Position numbers and translations under genes: made by a program. From NCBI GenBank assembly GCA_025465355.1, contig JAODNN010000049.1, positions 1 through 54,761 on the forward strand: DNA of 54,761 bases. The letters are read 5' to 3'. The DNA is from Blastococcus sp. (GTDB taxonomy: Bacteria > Actinomycetota > Actinomycetes > Mycobacteriales > Geodermatophilaceae). How positions within the stretch are numbered: the first letter of the stretch is position 1; each line of letters opens with the position of its first letter. The notes under the pieces are model-generated. The model did no database searches. It was given only the letters and a program-made list of their open reading frames with translations, and was not told the origin of the DNA. Below are positions 25,660 to 34,518 of the stretch, one piece after another.

Positions 25660-26688
25660 TCACGTCTCGGCCACCCGCGGGGCGACCTCCGTACCGAGCA
25701 GCTCGATGCCTCGCAGCAGGTCATCATGCGCCAGGCGCGTGTTGGTCATCTGCAGCGAGATCCGGTGCACCCCGCCCAGTTGCTTCGACACCCGGATCAG
25801 CTTGTCGGCCACGGTGTCCGGGTCGCCCATGAAGAAGGCCCCGTTCGGGCCGCTCGTGGCGTCGAACTGCGCCCGCGTCGGCGGTGCGAAGCCGCGCTCG
25901 CGCGACACCTTCGTGAACATCTCGTGCCACCCCGGGTAGATCGTGTCGGAAGCCGCCTGAGTGCTCTCCGCGACGAAGCCGAACACGTGGACACCGACCT
26001 TCAGCGACTCCGGCGGATGTCCGGCCTCCGCCCCGGCCCGGCGGTAGAGGTCGATCAGCGGCGCGAACTGGCGGGGCTCGCCGCCGATGATCGCCACCAT
26101 GAGCGGCAGTCCGAGGAGGCCGGCGCGGACGAAGGACTGCGGCGTTCCGCCGACGCCGACCCAGATCGGCAGCGGGTCCTGCAGCGGCCGCGGATAGACG
26201 CCCTGCCCGGTCAGCGCCGGGCGGTGCCGGCCGGACCAGGTGACGTGCTCGGAGTCTCGGATGCGCAGCAGCAGGTCCAGCTTCTCGGCGAACAGCGAGT
26301 CGTAGTCGGCGAGGTCCAGGCCGAACAGCGGAAAGGCCTCGGTGAAGGAGCCGCGCCCGACCACCAGGTCGACGCGGCCCTTCGAAATCAGGTCGACGGT
26401 GGCGAAGGCCTGGAACACCCGGACCGGATCGGCGGCGCTCAGCACGTTCACCGCGCTGCCGAGCCGGATGTGGGACGTGCGGGCTGCCGCCGCCCCGAGG
26501 ATCACCGGAGGTGAGGAGTCGTAGTACTCAGGGCGGTGGTGCTCGCCGATGCCGAACGAGTAGAGCCCGACCTGATCGGCGAGCGCAATCTCCTCGAGCA
26601 GGTGCTCCATCCGCTCCGCGGGCCCGATGACGCGCTCGGTCGACGGGTCGGTCACCGTCGAGACGAAACTGTCCACTCCGAGGTGCAT
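25660..26688 (-). CDS. LLM class flavin-dependent oxidoreductase
   Basis: The 342-residue protein is a bacterial luciferase-like monooxygenase (TIM barrel, FMN or F420). Characteristic blocks are FGIGEHHRPEYYDSSPPVIL (about residues 44-63), IRLGSAVNVLSAADPVRVFQ, DLVVGRGSF and PIWVGVGGTPQSFVRAG. The HH after GE in strand 2 marks the CE1758-like subgroup. The ATG at 26688 follows GGAAGGA. Substrate and electron donor cannot be told from sequence. The 274 bases upstream (26689-26962) hold no recognisable gene. Confidence 0.92.
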   Translation of the reverse strand: MHLGVDSFVSTVTDPSTERVIGPAERMEHLLEEIALADQVGLYSFGIGEHHRPEYYDSSPPVILGAAAARTSHIRLGSAVNVLSAADPVRVFQAFATVDLISKGRVDLVVGRGSFTEAFPLFGLDLADYDSLFAEKLDLLLRIRDSEHVTWSGRHRPALTGQGVYPRPLQDPLPIWVGVGGTPQSFVRAGLLGLPLMVAIIGGEPRQFAPLIDLYRRAGAEAGHPPESLKVGVHVFGFVAESTQAASDTIYPGWHEMFTKVSRERGFAPPTRAQFDATSGPNGAFFMGDPDTVADKLIRVSKQLGGVHRISLQMTNTRLAHDDLLRGIELLGTEVAPRVAET

Positions 26689-26962
26689 GGCGGTCCTTCC
26701 GGTGAGCGGCGGCGTGCGAGCGCAGAGCTCAGCCGGGCGTGTGTTGTCGTCGCGACGACTGATCCGCGCAACCGTCTGCCGGCCGATAACGTTCCTCGTC
26801 CGGGTCATTCTCCTTCCCGAAGGGAAGGGCCATGACGGTCACGTCGACCGCACCCGACCATGAGCGGCTTCGCCGACATCACGCGGGTCCATGACCTTGC
26901 CGAAATCTTTCGCCCGCACCAGAACATCGCTCGACAGCGCGAGGGAACGCGTCGAAGGGTTC

Positions 26963-27997
26963 TCAGCGGGCGAGGACGAGTTCTCCCGAGCCGCGGACGA
27001 CCAGCCGCGTGGGCACCGTGTGCACGACGGCGGGAGCACGATCGCCGTTGATGCGGTCGAACAACCGGGCGGCAGCCAGCCGGCCTAGGGCCGCGGGGTC
27101 CTGGGCCATGACCGTGATCCCGGGCTTGAGCAGGTCGGCCAGCGGCAGGTCATCGAAGCCGACCAGGGGAACGCGGTGTTGCAGACCGCGCGCGTGCAGC
27201 GCCTCGACGACGCCGATGGTGACCAGGTTCTGGCTGGTGAACACGGCTTCCGGGTTGTGGGCCCCCAGCGCAGCGAGCGCCGCGTGCCGGGCCTGCTCCA
27301 CCGTCCGCAGCCCGTGCCGCACGATCGCGTCGTCCCGGTCGACGCCGGCGGCGGCCAGGGCGTCCTGGAACCCGCAGAAGCGCTGCTTGGCCGTGGCGAT
27401 CTCCAGGTCGTCCCCGAAGTAGGCCACCGATCGGCAGCCGGTCCGCAGCAGATGCGACACCGCCGCCCGGGCACCGCCCCGGTTGTCCGAGACGACGGCG
27501 TCGGCCAGGAGTGGGGACGGCTCGCGGTCGATGAACACGAAGGCGGTGCCCGCAGCCTGCTCGGCGACGATGTACCGGTGGTCGCGGCCCGCCGGCATGA
27601 TGATGAGCCCGTCGACCCGCCGGTCGATGAGGGTCCGCGCGAGTTCCCGCTCGCGCTGCGGGCGCTCGTCCAGGCTGCCGGCCAGGACGAGCACGTTGCG
27701 CTCGCGGGCGTAGTCCTCGACGGCTCGATGGACGGCCGCGGAGAAGGGGTTGCTCACGTCCTCCAGGAGCAGGCCGATCGTGTTGGTGCGCCCCCCGCTG
27801 CGCCGCAGACTCGCCGCGGTCAGGTTGGGCCGGTAGCCCAGCTTCCCCGCGGCGGTGCGCACCCGCTCGACCAGCTCGGGCGCGACCGTCGGGACGTCGT
27901 TGACCACCCGGGAGACGGTCTTGATACCGACGCCGGCCAGTGCTGCGACGTCGCGCATCGTGGGCCGTTCCCGGTACTGGACCGCGTCGACGTCCAC
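26963..27997 (-). CDS. LacI family transcriptional regulator
   Basis: The 344-residue regulator has the LacI helix-turn-helix at residues about 14-60 (TMRDVAALAGVGIKTVSRVV and the hinge LGYRPNLTAASLRR) and a periplasmic-binding-like effector domain. The GTG start has GGAGG upstream. It lies 150 bases downstream of the sugar ABC ATPase gene and on the same strand, so it is probably the regulator of that transporter, responding to its sugar. LacI hinge residues normally bind a CG-centred palindrome; I could not fix one in front of the binding-protein gene. Confidence 0.93.
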   Translation of the reverse strand: MDVDAVQYRERPTMRDVAALAGVGIKTVSRVVNDVPTVAPELVERVRTAAGKLGYRPNLTAASLRRSGGRTNTIGLLLEDVSNPFSAAVHRAVEDYARERNVLVLAGSLDERPQRERELARTLIDRRVDGLIIMPAGRDHRYIVAEQAAGTAFVFIDREPSPLLADAVVSDNRGGARAAVSHLLRTGCRSVAYFGDDLEIATAKQRFCGFQDALAAAGVDRDDAIVRHGLRTVEQARHAALAALGAHNPEAVFTSQNLVTIGVVEALHARGLQHRVPLVGFDDLPLADLLKPGITVMAQDPAALGRLAAARLFDRINGDRAPAVVHTVPTRLVVRGSGELVLAR

Positions 27998-28147
27998 GGT
28001 TCCTCCAAGGGCTCATGGCAGGCCGCCGCGGGGACCCTCCCGCGGGGTCAGGCGCCCATGCCCGTGTGTTCCGGTCTCCCGGGCCCCGTCTGCTCGGGGC
28101 ATTCCCCGGCCGACCGTAGGGGTCCTGCCGACGGGTGATCCTCTGGG

Positions 28148-28945
28148 TCAGCCGGTTGGCGTTGTCTGGTGGGCGTCCCGGACCTGGTCGATCGTGGTGG
28201 CCCCGGTCATGATCGCGACCGCCTCCGCGGGAGTGTGCGACGTCGGGGTGATGACTCCGGCGCTCCGGCCGAGCCGCTGGATCTGGATCCGGTCGGCGAC
28301 CTCGAAGACGTTCGGCATGTTGTGGCTGATCAGGATCACGCCCAGACCTCGGGCCCGCAGGTCACGGACCAGCTTGAGCACCTGACCCGACTCGCGGACG
28401 CCCAGTGCGGCGGTCGGCTCGTCGAGGATCACCACCTTTCCCCCGAAGGCCGCGGCACGAGCGACCGCGACGGCCTGCCGCTGGCCACCGGACAGGGTCT
28501 CGACTGCCTGGTTAATGTTCTGCAGCGTGCTGATGCCCAGGTCGTCGATGTGCTGCTTGGCCTGCTTGCGCATGCCGCTCGTGTCCAGCATCCGGAAGAC
28601 GGTGCCGAGGATCCCCCGCCGGCGCACCTCGCGGGCGAGGAACAGGTTGCTGGCGATGTCGAGGGCCGGCGCGACGGCCAGGGTCTGGTACACGGTCTCG
28701 ATACCGGCGTCCCGCGCCTCCTGGGTGCTGCTGAAAGAGACCGGTGTGCCGTCCAGGACCATCTCGCCGGCGTCCGGCCGCAACGCGCCGGACAGGCACT
28801 TGATCAGCGTCGACTTGCCGGCTCCGTTGTCCCCGATGATGGCGAGGACCTCGCCGGGATAGAGGGTGAGGTCCACGCCCGCGAGGCCGACGACGTGCCC
28901 GAACGTCTTCACGAGCCCCCGGGCCTCCAGCACCGCCTGGGTCAT
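28148..28945 (-). CDS. Sugar ABC transporter ATP-binding protein (FrcA-like)
   Basis: This 265-residue ATPase has a single ABC domain: Walker A GDNGAGKST, signature LSGGQ, Walker B VVILDEPTAALG and the switch His in LISHN. Ribose-type importers usually have a double ATPase of about 500 residues; a single-domain one with the tail TPAEAVAIMTGA resembles the fructose importer FrcA. The ATG overlaps the permease stop as ATGA. It energises import by the permease and binding protein encoded just upstream. Confidence 0.93.
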   Translation of the reverse strand: MTQAVLEARGLVKTFGHVVGLAGVDLTLYPGEVLAIIGDNGAGKSTLIKCLSGALRPDAGEMVLDGTPVSFSSTQEARDAGIETVYQTLAVAPALDIASNLFLAREVRRRGILGTVFRMLDTSGMRKQAKQHIDDLGISTLQNINQAVETLSGGQRQAVAVARAAAFGGKVVILDEPTAALGVRESGQVLKLVRDLRARGLGVILISHNMPNVFEVADRIQIQRLGRSAGVITPTSHTPAEAVAIMTGATTIDQVRDAHQTTPTG

Positions 28946-29970
28946 GACTTCACGCTCCGGATCCACTGGTCGGCAGCGACGGCAGCGATCACGAGAACAC
29001 CGACGGCCAGCACCTGGTAATTGGGGTCCACGCCGACGAGAGCGAGGCCGTTGTCGAAGACCTGGACGATGAGGGCGCCGATCAGGGAGCCGACGACAGC
29101 GCCGCGGCCGCCGAAGAGGCTGGTCCCGCCGATGACCACGGCAGTGATGCTCTCCAGGTTCAGATTGATCCCGGCGTTGGGGTCGGCGCCCTGGATCCGC
29201 CCGAGGAGGATCCACGCGCTGATGCCCACGACAGCGCCGGCGACGACGTAGGCGGACAGCAGCACCCGCCCGGTGCGGATGCCGGCGAGGCGGGCGGCCT
29301 CAGGGTCGTCTCCGGTGGCATACAGATGCCGTCCCCACGCGGTCTGCCGTAGCGCGTAGGCGAATCCCAGATAGAGCACCAGCATGAGCAGTACGCCGAC
29401 GGTGAGGTGGAAGCGGCCGACGGCGATCGTCGTGCCGGTGAAGGTGAGGAAGCCGCCGGGGTCGAGGGTCAGGGTCTGGCCCTGGGCGTAGATGAGTGTG
29501 AGCGCGGTGAAGATCGACAGGGTGCCCAGCGTGACGATGAACGGGGGCAGCTTGAGGCGGGTCACCAGCCAGCCGTTGAGCAGAGCTGCGAGCACGGCGA
29601 TCAGGAAGCCGATCAGGAAAGCCAGGAAGCCGGGGACGCCGCTGTCATGGGCGAGCTTGGCCATGACCAGCGTGGCCAGCACCACGACCGCGCCGATCGA
29701 CAGGTCGATGCCGGCGGTGAGGATGATCAACGTCTGGCCCACCGCGAGCGAGCCGACGACGGCCGCCTGCTGCAGCACGATCGAGAGGTTCTCCGGCGCG
29801 GCGAACCGGGGGTTCGCGATGCCGAAGACGATGGCCGCGACCACCAGGACGATCAGCGGGCTGAGAGCCGGCAGTCGGTGGAGGAGGTCGTGCACTCGGC
29901 GTCCGGGAGTGTTGCGGGGTTGCAGCAGTTCCTCTGCGGTCCCGGGTGCGTCGAGAATGTCGGTGGACAT
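28942..29970 (-). CDS. Sugar ABC transporter permease (FrcC/RbsC-like)
   Basis: The 342-residue permease of the carbohydrate uptake-2 family has about nine to ten membrane helices. The loop motif TAGIDLSIGAVVVL and the later AGIRTGRVLLSAYVVAG and GGTSLFGGRGAVVGSLIGA are standard for ribose/fructose/xylose permeases. It would work as a homodimer with the FrcA-like ATPase. The ATG at 29970 is chosen over an upstream frame extension that would overlap the binding-protein end. It sits 71 bases after the binding-protein gene. Confidence 0.93.
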   Translation of the reverse strand: MSTDILDAPGTAEELLQPRNTPGRRVHDLLHRLPALSPLIVLVVAAIVFGIANPRFAAPENLSIVLQQAAVVGSLAVGQTLIILTAGIDLSIGAVVVLATLVMAKLAHDSGVPGFLAFLIGFLIAVLAALLNGWLVTRLKLPPFIVTLGTLSIFTALTLIYAQGQTLTLDPGGFLTFTGTTIAVGRFHLTVGVLLMLVLYLGFAYALRQTAWGRHLYATGDDPEAARLAGIRTGRVLLSAYVVAGAVVGISAWILLGRIQGADPNAGINLNLESITAVVIGGTSLFGGRGAVVGSLIGALIVQVFDNGLALVGVDPNYQVLAVGVLVIAAVAADQWIRSVKS

Positions 29971-30041
29971 GGAACGGCGCCTTTCCTCGCGACCGCGTGC
30001 ACCTGGTGGACACGCACCGGCGGGACCTGTCAGAGCGGGGC

Positions 30042-31157
30042 TTAGCTGCCCCAGCACGCCTTCGCGGCCTGGTCCGGTGTCTGGCTGTCGACAGCTGTGA
30101 CGGGGTTGGCAGTGACCAGCGCCGTACCGGTGTCGATGAAGTCCTTACCGCTGGGCAGGACCGGCTTGCTGCCGCCGCGGGCCAGGTCGGCGACCGCCTT
30201 GACCCCCTTGGCGGCCATCTGACCGGGGTACTGGGCGGAGTCGGCCGCGATCTTCGCCTGCGTGAGCAGCCCATTCACGTACGTGCAGCTGCCGTCGATC
30301 GTGAGGACCATGACGTTGCTCTTGCCGGCCGCATCGAGGGCCTGCAGGGCACCCTCGGCCGCAGGCTCGTTGATCGTGTAGACGACGTTGATGCCGCTGT
30401 TGGCCGACAGGCAGTTCTCCATCGCGGTCTTGCCGCCTGGGATGGCGCCCTGGGTGGGCTGGTGGCAGGCGACGGTGTAGGAGCCGCCCTTGCCGCCGGT
30501 GTACTTGCCCGACTTGGCCTCCTGCCCGTTCTGGGTCTTGCTGCCCGGGTCGATGCCCATTCCCTCGAGGAACCCGTGGTCGCGGTTTGTGTCGACCGAG
30601 ACGACCTGGTTGTTGAACAGGTCGAGCATCGCGATCGTGGCAGTGCCGCCGTTCAACTTGGCCGCGCCGTACTGGCCGATGAGCTTGCCGGCCTGCTCGT
30701 TGTCCGTGGCGTAGGTGACGTCCACAGTGCTCGCAGGGTTGGGCACGGTGTCCAGCGCGATCACGAACAGTCCGGCCTGCTTGGCCTTGCGCAGCTCGCT
30801 GTTCACCGCATCGCCGTTGGTGGTGATCAGGATCCCCTTGTCACCGCGGGAGATCGCGTTGTCGATGGCACTGATCTGCGTCTGGGTGTCGCCGTCGGTC
30901 TTGCCCGCAGCGACCGTCAGGCTGACGTTGTCCTTCGCCGCTTCCGCCTCCGCGTCCTTCCTCATCGACACGAAGTAGGGATTGGACAGCGTCTTCAGGA
31001 TCAGGCTGACCCCGACCTGGTCGTTCGAGCCGACGGCGCCGCTGGATCCGCTGGATCCGCCGCAGGCGGCGAGAACCAGCGATCCGGCCGCCAGCACCGC
31101 GACCGCCGCCGAGGAACGGCGGCCGGCCCGGCCGTGCACGGTCCGCAGTGTGTCCAT
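30042..31157 (-). CDS. Sugar-binding lipoprotein of the ABC importer (FrcB-like)
   Basis: The 371-residue precursor has a lipoprotein signal with lipobox LVLAACGG (about residues 26-33), so it should be anchored outside the membrane. The mature protein is a ribose-type periplasmic-binding fold: SLILKTLSNPYFVSMRKDAE, TQISAIDNAISRGDKGILIT and TIDGSCTYVNGLLTQAKIAA. The DGSC-containing block and the single-domain ATPase resemble fructose FrcB systems, but ribose or inositol cannot be excluded. The ATG has AGGAGG upstream and a good promoter about 55 bases further on. Confidence 0.9.
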   Translation of the reverse strand: MDTLRTVHGRAGRRSSAAVAVLAAGSLVLAACGGSSGSSGAVGSNDQVGVSLILKTLSNPYFVSMRKDAEAEAAKDNVSLTVAAGKTDGDTQTQISAIDNAISRGDKGILITTNGDAVNSELRKAKQAGLFVIALDTVPNPASTVDVTYATDNEQAGKLIGQYGAAKLNGGTATIAMLDLFNNQVVSVDTNRDHGFLEGMGIDPGSKTQNGQEAKSGKYTGGKGGSYTVACHQPTQGAIPGGKTAMENCLSANSGINVVYTINEPAAEGALQALDAAGKSNVMVLTIDGSCTYVNGLLTQAKIAADSAQYPGQMAAKGVKAVADLARGGSKPVLPSGKDFIDTGTALVTANPVTAVDSQTPDQAAKACWGS

Positions 31158-31210
31158 GACCAGCCTCCTGAGGTCTCGGCCCCCGCGGCTCCGGACAACG
31201 ATGTCTGGCC

Positions 31211-31239
31211 TGTATAGAGAGCGGGAGTGTGACGGTCAA
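31211..31239 (-). promoter_or_regulatory. Promoter of the sugar ABC operon
   Basis: On the minus strand TTGACC (31234-31239) and TATACA (31211-31216) are separated by exactly 17 bases, a near-consensus housekeeping promoter that is rare in this GC-rich window. It lies 54 bases before the binding-protein ATG. Confidence 0.72.
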
Positions 31240-31463
31240 CACATTCGATGTCCCCCGTCGGAGCTGAGCCGGCCCCCTGGCGTGGCCGCCACGAACAGTG
31301 ACGGGACGAGCGGCCCGTGCGGGTGGCGTCACTGCGGCCATGCGACGGACCGGCGTCGAGCGGAAGGTGTCGCGAGACAACGTGCGCCCTGCCTCGACCG
31401 CGACTGTGGCCGGGTCGGCCGTCTCGGACCGCAAGGCGTCCGACCTCCCCTGCCCCTGCGGCA
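31240..31463. other. Intergenic remainder upstream of the sugar ABC operon
   Basis: The gap 31158-31463 between the binding-protein start and the HAD gene stop totals 306 bases. Apart from the promoter at 31211-31239, I see no gene, clear dyad or terminator in it. Confidence 0.4.
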
Positions 31464-32189
31464 TCAGTCCGCCGGCGGGGTGTCGGTCCAGTCCTCCTGC
31501 TGGCGCACGCCGACCTCGTCGAGATGGGCGAGCAGCCCGGCGGGGTCGGCGTACACCCGGTAGGCGCCGGCCCGCTCGAGCTCGTCGCTGCCGTAGCCGC
31601 CCGAGAGCAGCCCGATTCCGAGAGCGCCGGCCCGGCGGGCAGCCAGCAGGTCCCAGATGCTGTCACCGACGACGACCGCAGTCGTGATGTCCACGCCGAC
31701 CCTCGCCGCTGCCGCGAGGAACAGGTCCGGATCGGGTTTGGCGTGCCGCACCTCGTCCCGGGTGATCAGCGGTGTGTCCGCCGGCAGGCCGAGCAGGTCG
31801 AGGGCCGGCCGGGCCGAGACGGCAAGCCCACTCGTCGCAATCGCCCACGTGACGTGCTGCCGGGTCAGGGCGGCGAGCAGTTCCCGGGCGCCGGGGAGCG
31901 GGCGGACTGTGTTCCGGCGGCGTCCGTAGGCCTCGGCGTGGGCCATGTTGAGCTGCCGGATCTGCCCGGTCGAGAGCGATCCGCCCGTCTCGCGCAGCAA
32001 CGCGGTGACGAAGAGCCCGCCGCTCATCCCGATCCGGCGATGGATCTTCCACACCGACAGCTCGATCCCGAACCGGGTGAGTGCCTCCTGCCAGGCGAGA
32101 ACATGCTGGTAGACGCTGTCGATCAGGGTGCCGTCGAGGTCGAAGAGCAGTGCGGGAGGCGCCGAGGAGAACACGGTCCGCTCCGCCAT
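31464..32189 (-). CDS. HAD superfamily phosphatase (beta-phosphoglucomutase/GppA-like subfamily IA)
   Basis: The 241-residue enzyme has the HAD motifs: I, LLFDLDGTLIDSV (nucleophile Asp near residue 18); II, IATSG; III, Lys in RHAKPDPDLF; IV, VVGDSIWDLLAARRAG. The cap between motif I and II is of type C1, as in phosphoglycolate phosphatase and beta-phosphoglucomutase. It probably dephosphorylates a small sugar phosphate. It is upstream of the sugar ABC operon on the same strand, but 306 bases and a good promoter separate them. The ATG at 32189 is used; a short N-terminal extension to 32225 has no support. Confidence 0.9.
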   Translation of the reverse strand: MAERTVFSSAPPALLFDLDGTLIDSVYQHVLAWQEALTRFGIELSVWKIHRRIGMSGGLFVTALLRETGGSLSTGQIRQLNMAHAEAYGRRRNTVRPLPGARELLAALTRQHVTWAIATSGLAVSARPALDLLGLPADTPLITRDEVRHAKPDPDLFLAAAARVGVDITTAVVVGDSIWDLLAARRAGALGIGLLSGGYGSDELERAGAYRVYADPAGLLAHLDEVGVRQQEDWTDTPPAD

Positions 32190-32250
32190 GCCGAGAACCC
32201 TGCCCCCGGCACTCCGTGCGGACAAGCGCCCCCGGCGGCCGACGCCCCCG

Positions 32251-33942
32251 CTATCCGGCGTTCTGCGGATGGCAGCGGACGGCGAGAACGGCGATGTCGT
32301 CGTCGGTCCGGCCGATCACGATTCGGCCGAGCACCTGATCGCAGAGCTCCTCCAGGGGCAGGCCCTGCAACTCGCCGAGGGTGTGGGTGAGCCGCTCGAC
32401 GCCCTCGTCGATGCCGGTGCGGCCGTGCTCGACGAGGCCGTCGGTGTAGAAGACCACGGTGTCCCCGGGTCGCAATTCGGCGGAATGGTCGGAGCGGGTC
32501 TCCGTCGCGTTCACCCCGAGCAGCCGCTCCGGAGCCGTGTCGAGCACCTGCACCCCGGCGTCGGGGCGCAGCAGCACCGGCGGTAGGTGACCGGCCGACG
32601 ACCACTGCAGCGTGCGCAGGCCCCGCCGGGCCTGCTCGGGGGTCTGTTCGATGCGGGCGATCAGCGCGGTTGCCATCGACCCGATCTGCAGCCCGGCGAG
32701 CACCTGGTCGACGCGGCGGAGCACGCGGGCGGGGCTCTCCGTCCGGTCGTAGGCGATGCCGCGCAGGATGCTGCGGATCTGGCCCATCGCCGCCGCCGCG
32801 TCGACGTTGTGCCCGACGACGTCGCCGATGACCAGCAGGGTGGCGCCGTCGGGCTGCTGGAAGGAGTCGTACCAGTCCCCGCCGACGTGCACGTTGCTTG
32901 CGGCCGGCTGGTAGCGGACGGCGATCTGCACGTGGTCGGGCTGCTGCGGCGGGGACAGCATGCTCAGTTGCAAGGTCTCGGCGACCTTCAGCTGTCGCCC
33001 GTAGAGCCGCGCGTTGTCCAGTGCCAACGCACCGCGCCGGGCCACTTCGACGGCGGTCGCGATCTCCATCTCGGTCAGCGGCGCCCGGGAACCGGAGTTC
33101 ATCATCGCCAGGGCGCCGAAGGTCTCCCCGCGGGCGCGTAACGGCACGATCGTGCACGAGCTGAGGTCCAGCCGCCTCCAGGCCGCGCGCACCTCGTCGG
33201 TCGGCAGCGACGTCTGGATGAGGTCCTCGTCGATCGTCGTCACCTGCACCGGCGCCCCGCTGAGCAGCGCGTCGACCATCGCCGCGTCGTCCCCGGCGTC
33301 GCGCAGCCGGCCGCGGAGGTAGGTGTCGAGGTCGACGCGCCGCGCCTGGTCGCGATGGGCCCAGGCCTCCTCGCCGGGCTCCCCGTGCTCGCCCACCAGC
33401 GCGACGACCGCCCAGTCGCACAGCCGGCGGACGGCCAGCTCGGCCAGTTGGCCGGCTGACTCGCCGGTATCCAGCGTCGTGATCATGGCCTCGGATACCT
33501 CGGCCAGGAAGCGGAGCCGGTCGCGGTCGGCGTCCGCGCGCTGATCGCCGGCGTCCTCGAGTGGGCCGGCGACGTCCGGCCGTTCGGTGAACTGGTCGCT
33601 GGAGTCGTGGAAGTACACCTGTAACAGGTCATCGACGACGACGGCCGTGGCGCTGATCCAGCGGCCCGCCGGCGCGTAGTAGCCCTGCCAGGTCACCCGC
33701 GTCCCGATGCTGCGCGCGTGCAGCAGGAAGCCGTGGAAGATGGTGCCGCCCACCTCCGGCAGAGCGACCCAGATATTGCGGCCGACGAGCTCGCTCGCGC
33801 GCCGTTCGACCAGCGCCGCGCCCGCCGGGTTGATGTAGCGGATGGTCCAGTCGGCGTCGAAGACCGCGACACCCTCGGGCATGGCCTCCAGGGCGGCCGT
33901 CAGGGGCGCCAACCCCAGCAGCGCTGCGGAGGTGTTGTGCAC
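32251..33942 (-). CDS. PAS-GAF-PP2C (RsbU/SpoIIE-type) serine phosphatase, paralogue 1
   Basis: The 563-residue protein has a PAS domain (about residues 12-120; AVFDADWTIRYINPAGAALV), a GAF domain (about 150-310; LAELAVRRLCDWAVVALVGE, GETFGALAMMNSGSR) and a C-terminal PP2C-type phosphatase (about 340-560). Metal-binding motifs are VGGDWYDSF, VIGDVVGHN, FYTDGLVEHG and DDDIAVLAVR. Proteins of this type dephosphorylate anti-anti-sigma factors in partner-switching control of stress sigma factors. No anti-sigma or antagonist gene lies next to it. The GTG at 33942 has GGGAGG upstream. A close paralogue lies at 44527-46287. Confidence 0.92.
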   Translation of the reverse strand: MHNTSAALLGLAPLTAALEAMPEGVAVFDADWTIRYINPAGAALVERRASELVGRNIWVALPEVGGTIFHGFLLHARSIGTRVTWQGYYAPAGRWISATAVVVDDLLQVYFHDSSDQFTERPDVAGPLEDAGDQRADADRDRLRFLAEVSEAMITTLDTGESAGQLAELAVRRLCDWAVVALVGEHGEPGEEAWAHRDQARRVDLDTYLRGRLRDAGDDAAMVDALLSGAPVQVTTIDEDLIQTSLPTDEVRAAWRRLDLSSCTIVPLRARGETFGALAMMNSGSRAPLTEMEIATAVEVARRGALALDNARLYGRQLKVAETLQLSMLSPPQQPDHVQIAVRYQPAASNVHVGGDWYDSFQQPDGATLLVIGDVVGHNVDAAAAMGQIRSILRGIAYDRTESPARVLRRVDQVLAGLQIGSMATALIARIEQTPEQARRGLRTLQWSSAGHLPPVLLRPDAGVQVLDTAPERLLGVNATETRSDHSAELRPGDTVVFYTDGLVEHGRTGIDEGVERLTHTLGELQGLPLEELCDQVLGRIVIGRTDDDIAVLAVRCHPQNAG

Positions 33943-34176
33943 ACATGCCTCCCGGAGGCCGTTTCACCCCGCCACTGGGGGCGTGGGGAGGGTAACGCCA
34001 CTCTCCCGGACAGCCCAGTGAACGCCGTATGACATCCCTGGGACGGCGCTGCCGGTGACGACCGGCGGCCCCAGGCGTAGCGTCGAAGCGCCGGATCCTC
34101 TGGCGCCGCGCTCGATTCAGTGCCGGACCCGATGCACGTCCACACCGCCGCTCCGCGGAGTCAGGCAGTTGCCGCC

Positions 34177-34410
34177 ATGACGACATCCACGTTCACCACC
34201 CCGTTCCCCACCCCGATCGCCGCCCCCTCCGACCGCCCCGTGGACGACGGGGAAGGACGGTCCGAGGCCGCTGGCGCCCGGGCCCCGGAGGAAGGCATCT
34301 GCGAGGTGTGCCCGCACCCGGTGGCCGGCCACGACACGATCGGGCTGAGGTTCTGCCGCGCCACCGTCAATGGCGCCCTGTCCCGGCACTGCGTCTGCCG
34401 GTCCGACTGA
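34177..34410 (+). CDS. Small Cys-rich RGCVC-family-like protein
   Basis: The 77-residue protein has a low-complexity Thr/Pro-rich N-terminus and a C-terminal Cys/His cluster: CEVCPHPVAGHDTIGLRFC, then HCVCRSD. Four to five Cys plus two His in this order suggest a zinc or other metal-binding knuckle. It matches the actinobacterial RGCVC family in layout, although the final motif reads RHCVC. The ATG at 34177 is used because an upstream frame to 34120 lacks a ribosome binding site. It is divergent from the phosphatase gene; function is unknown. Confidence 0.75.
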   Translation: MTTSTFTTPFPTPIAAPSDRPVDDGEGRSEAAGARAPEEGICEVCPHPVAGHDTIGLRFCRATVNGALSRHCVCRSD

Positions 34411-34499
34411 GGTCCCGGCCGGCGCCCTCAGACGCTCACCTCCCCGTGTCGGAGATCGCCGGAGTCATGCCGGCCGCCACGATCGTCGAGTGACCCTGG

Positions 34500-34518
34500 G
34501 TCGGGTCAGACACCCGAC
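34500..34518 (-). terminator. Hairpin overlapping the beta-propeller gene stop
   Basis: GTCGGGT (34500-34506) pairs with ACCCGAC (34512-34518) around CAGAC, spanning the stop of the leftward beta-propeller gene. A seven-base stem is modest, so a terminator role is tentative. Confidence 0.35.
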
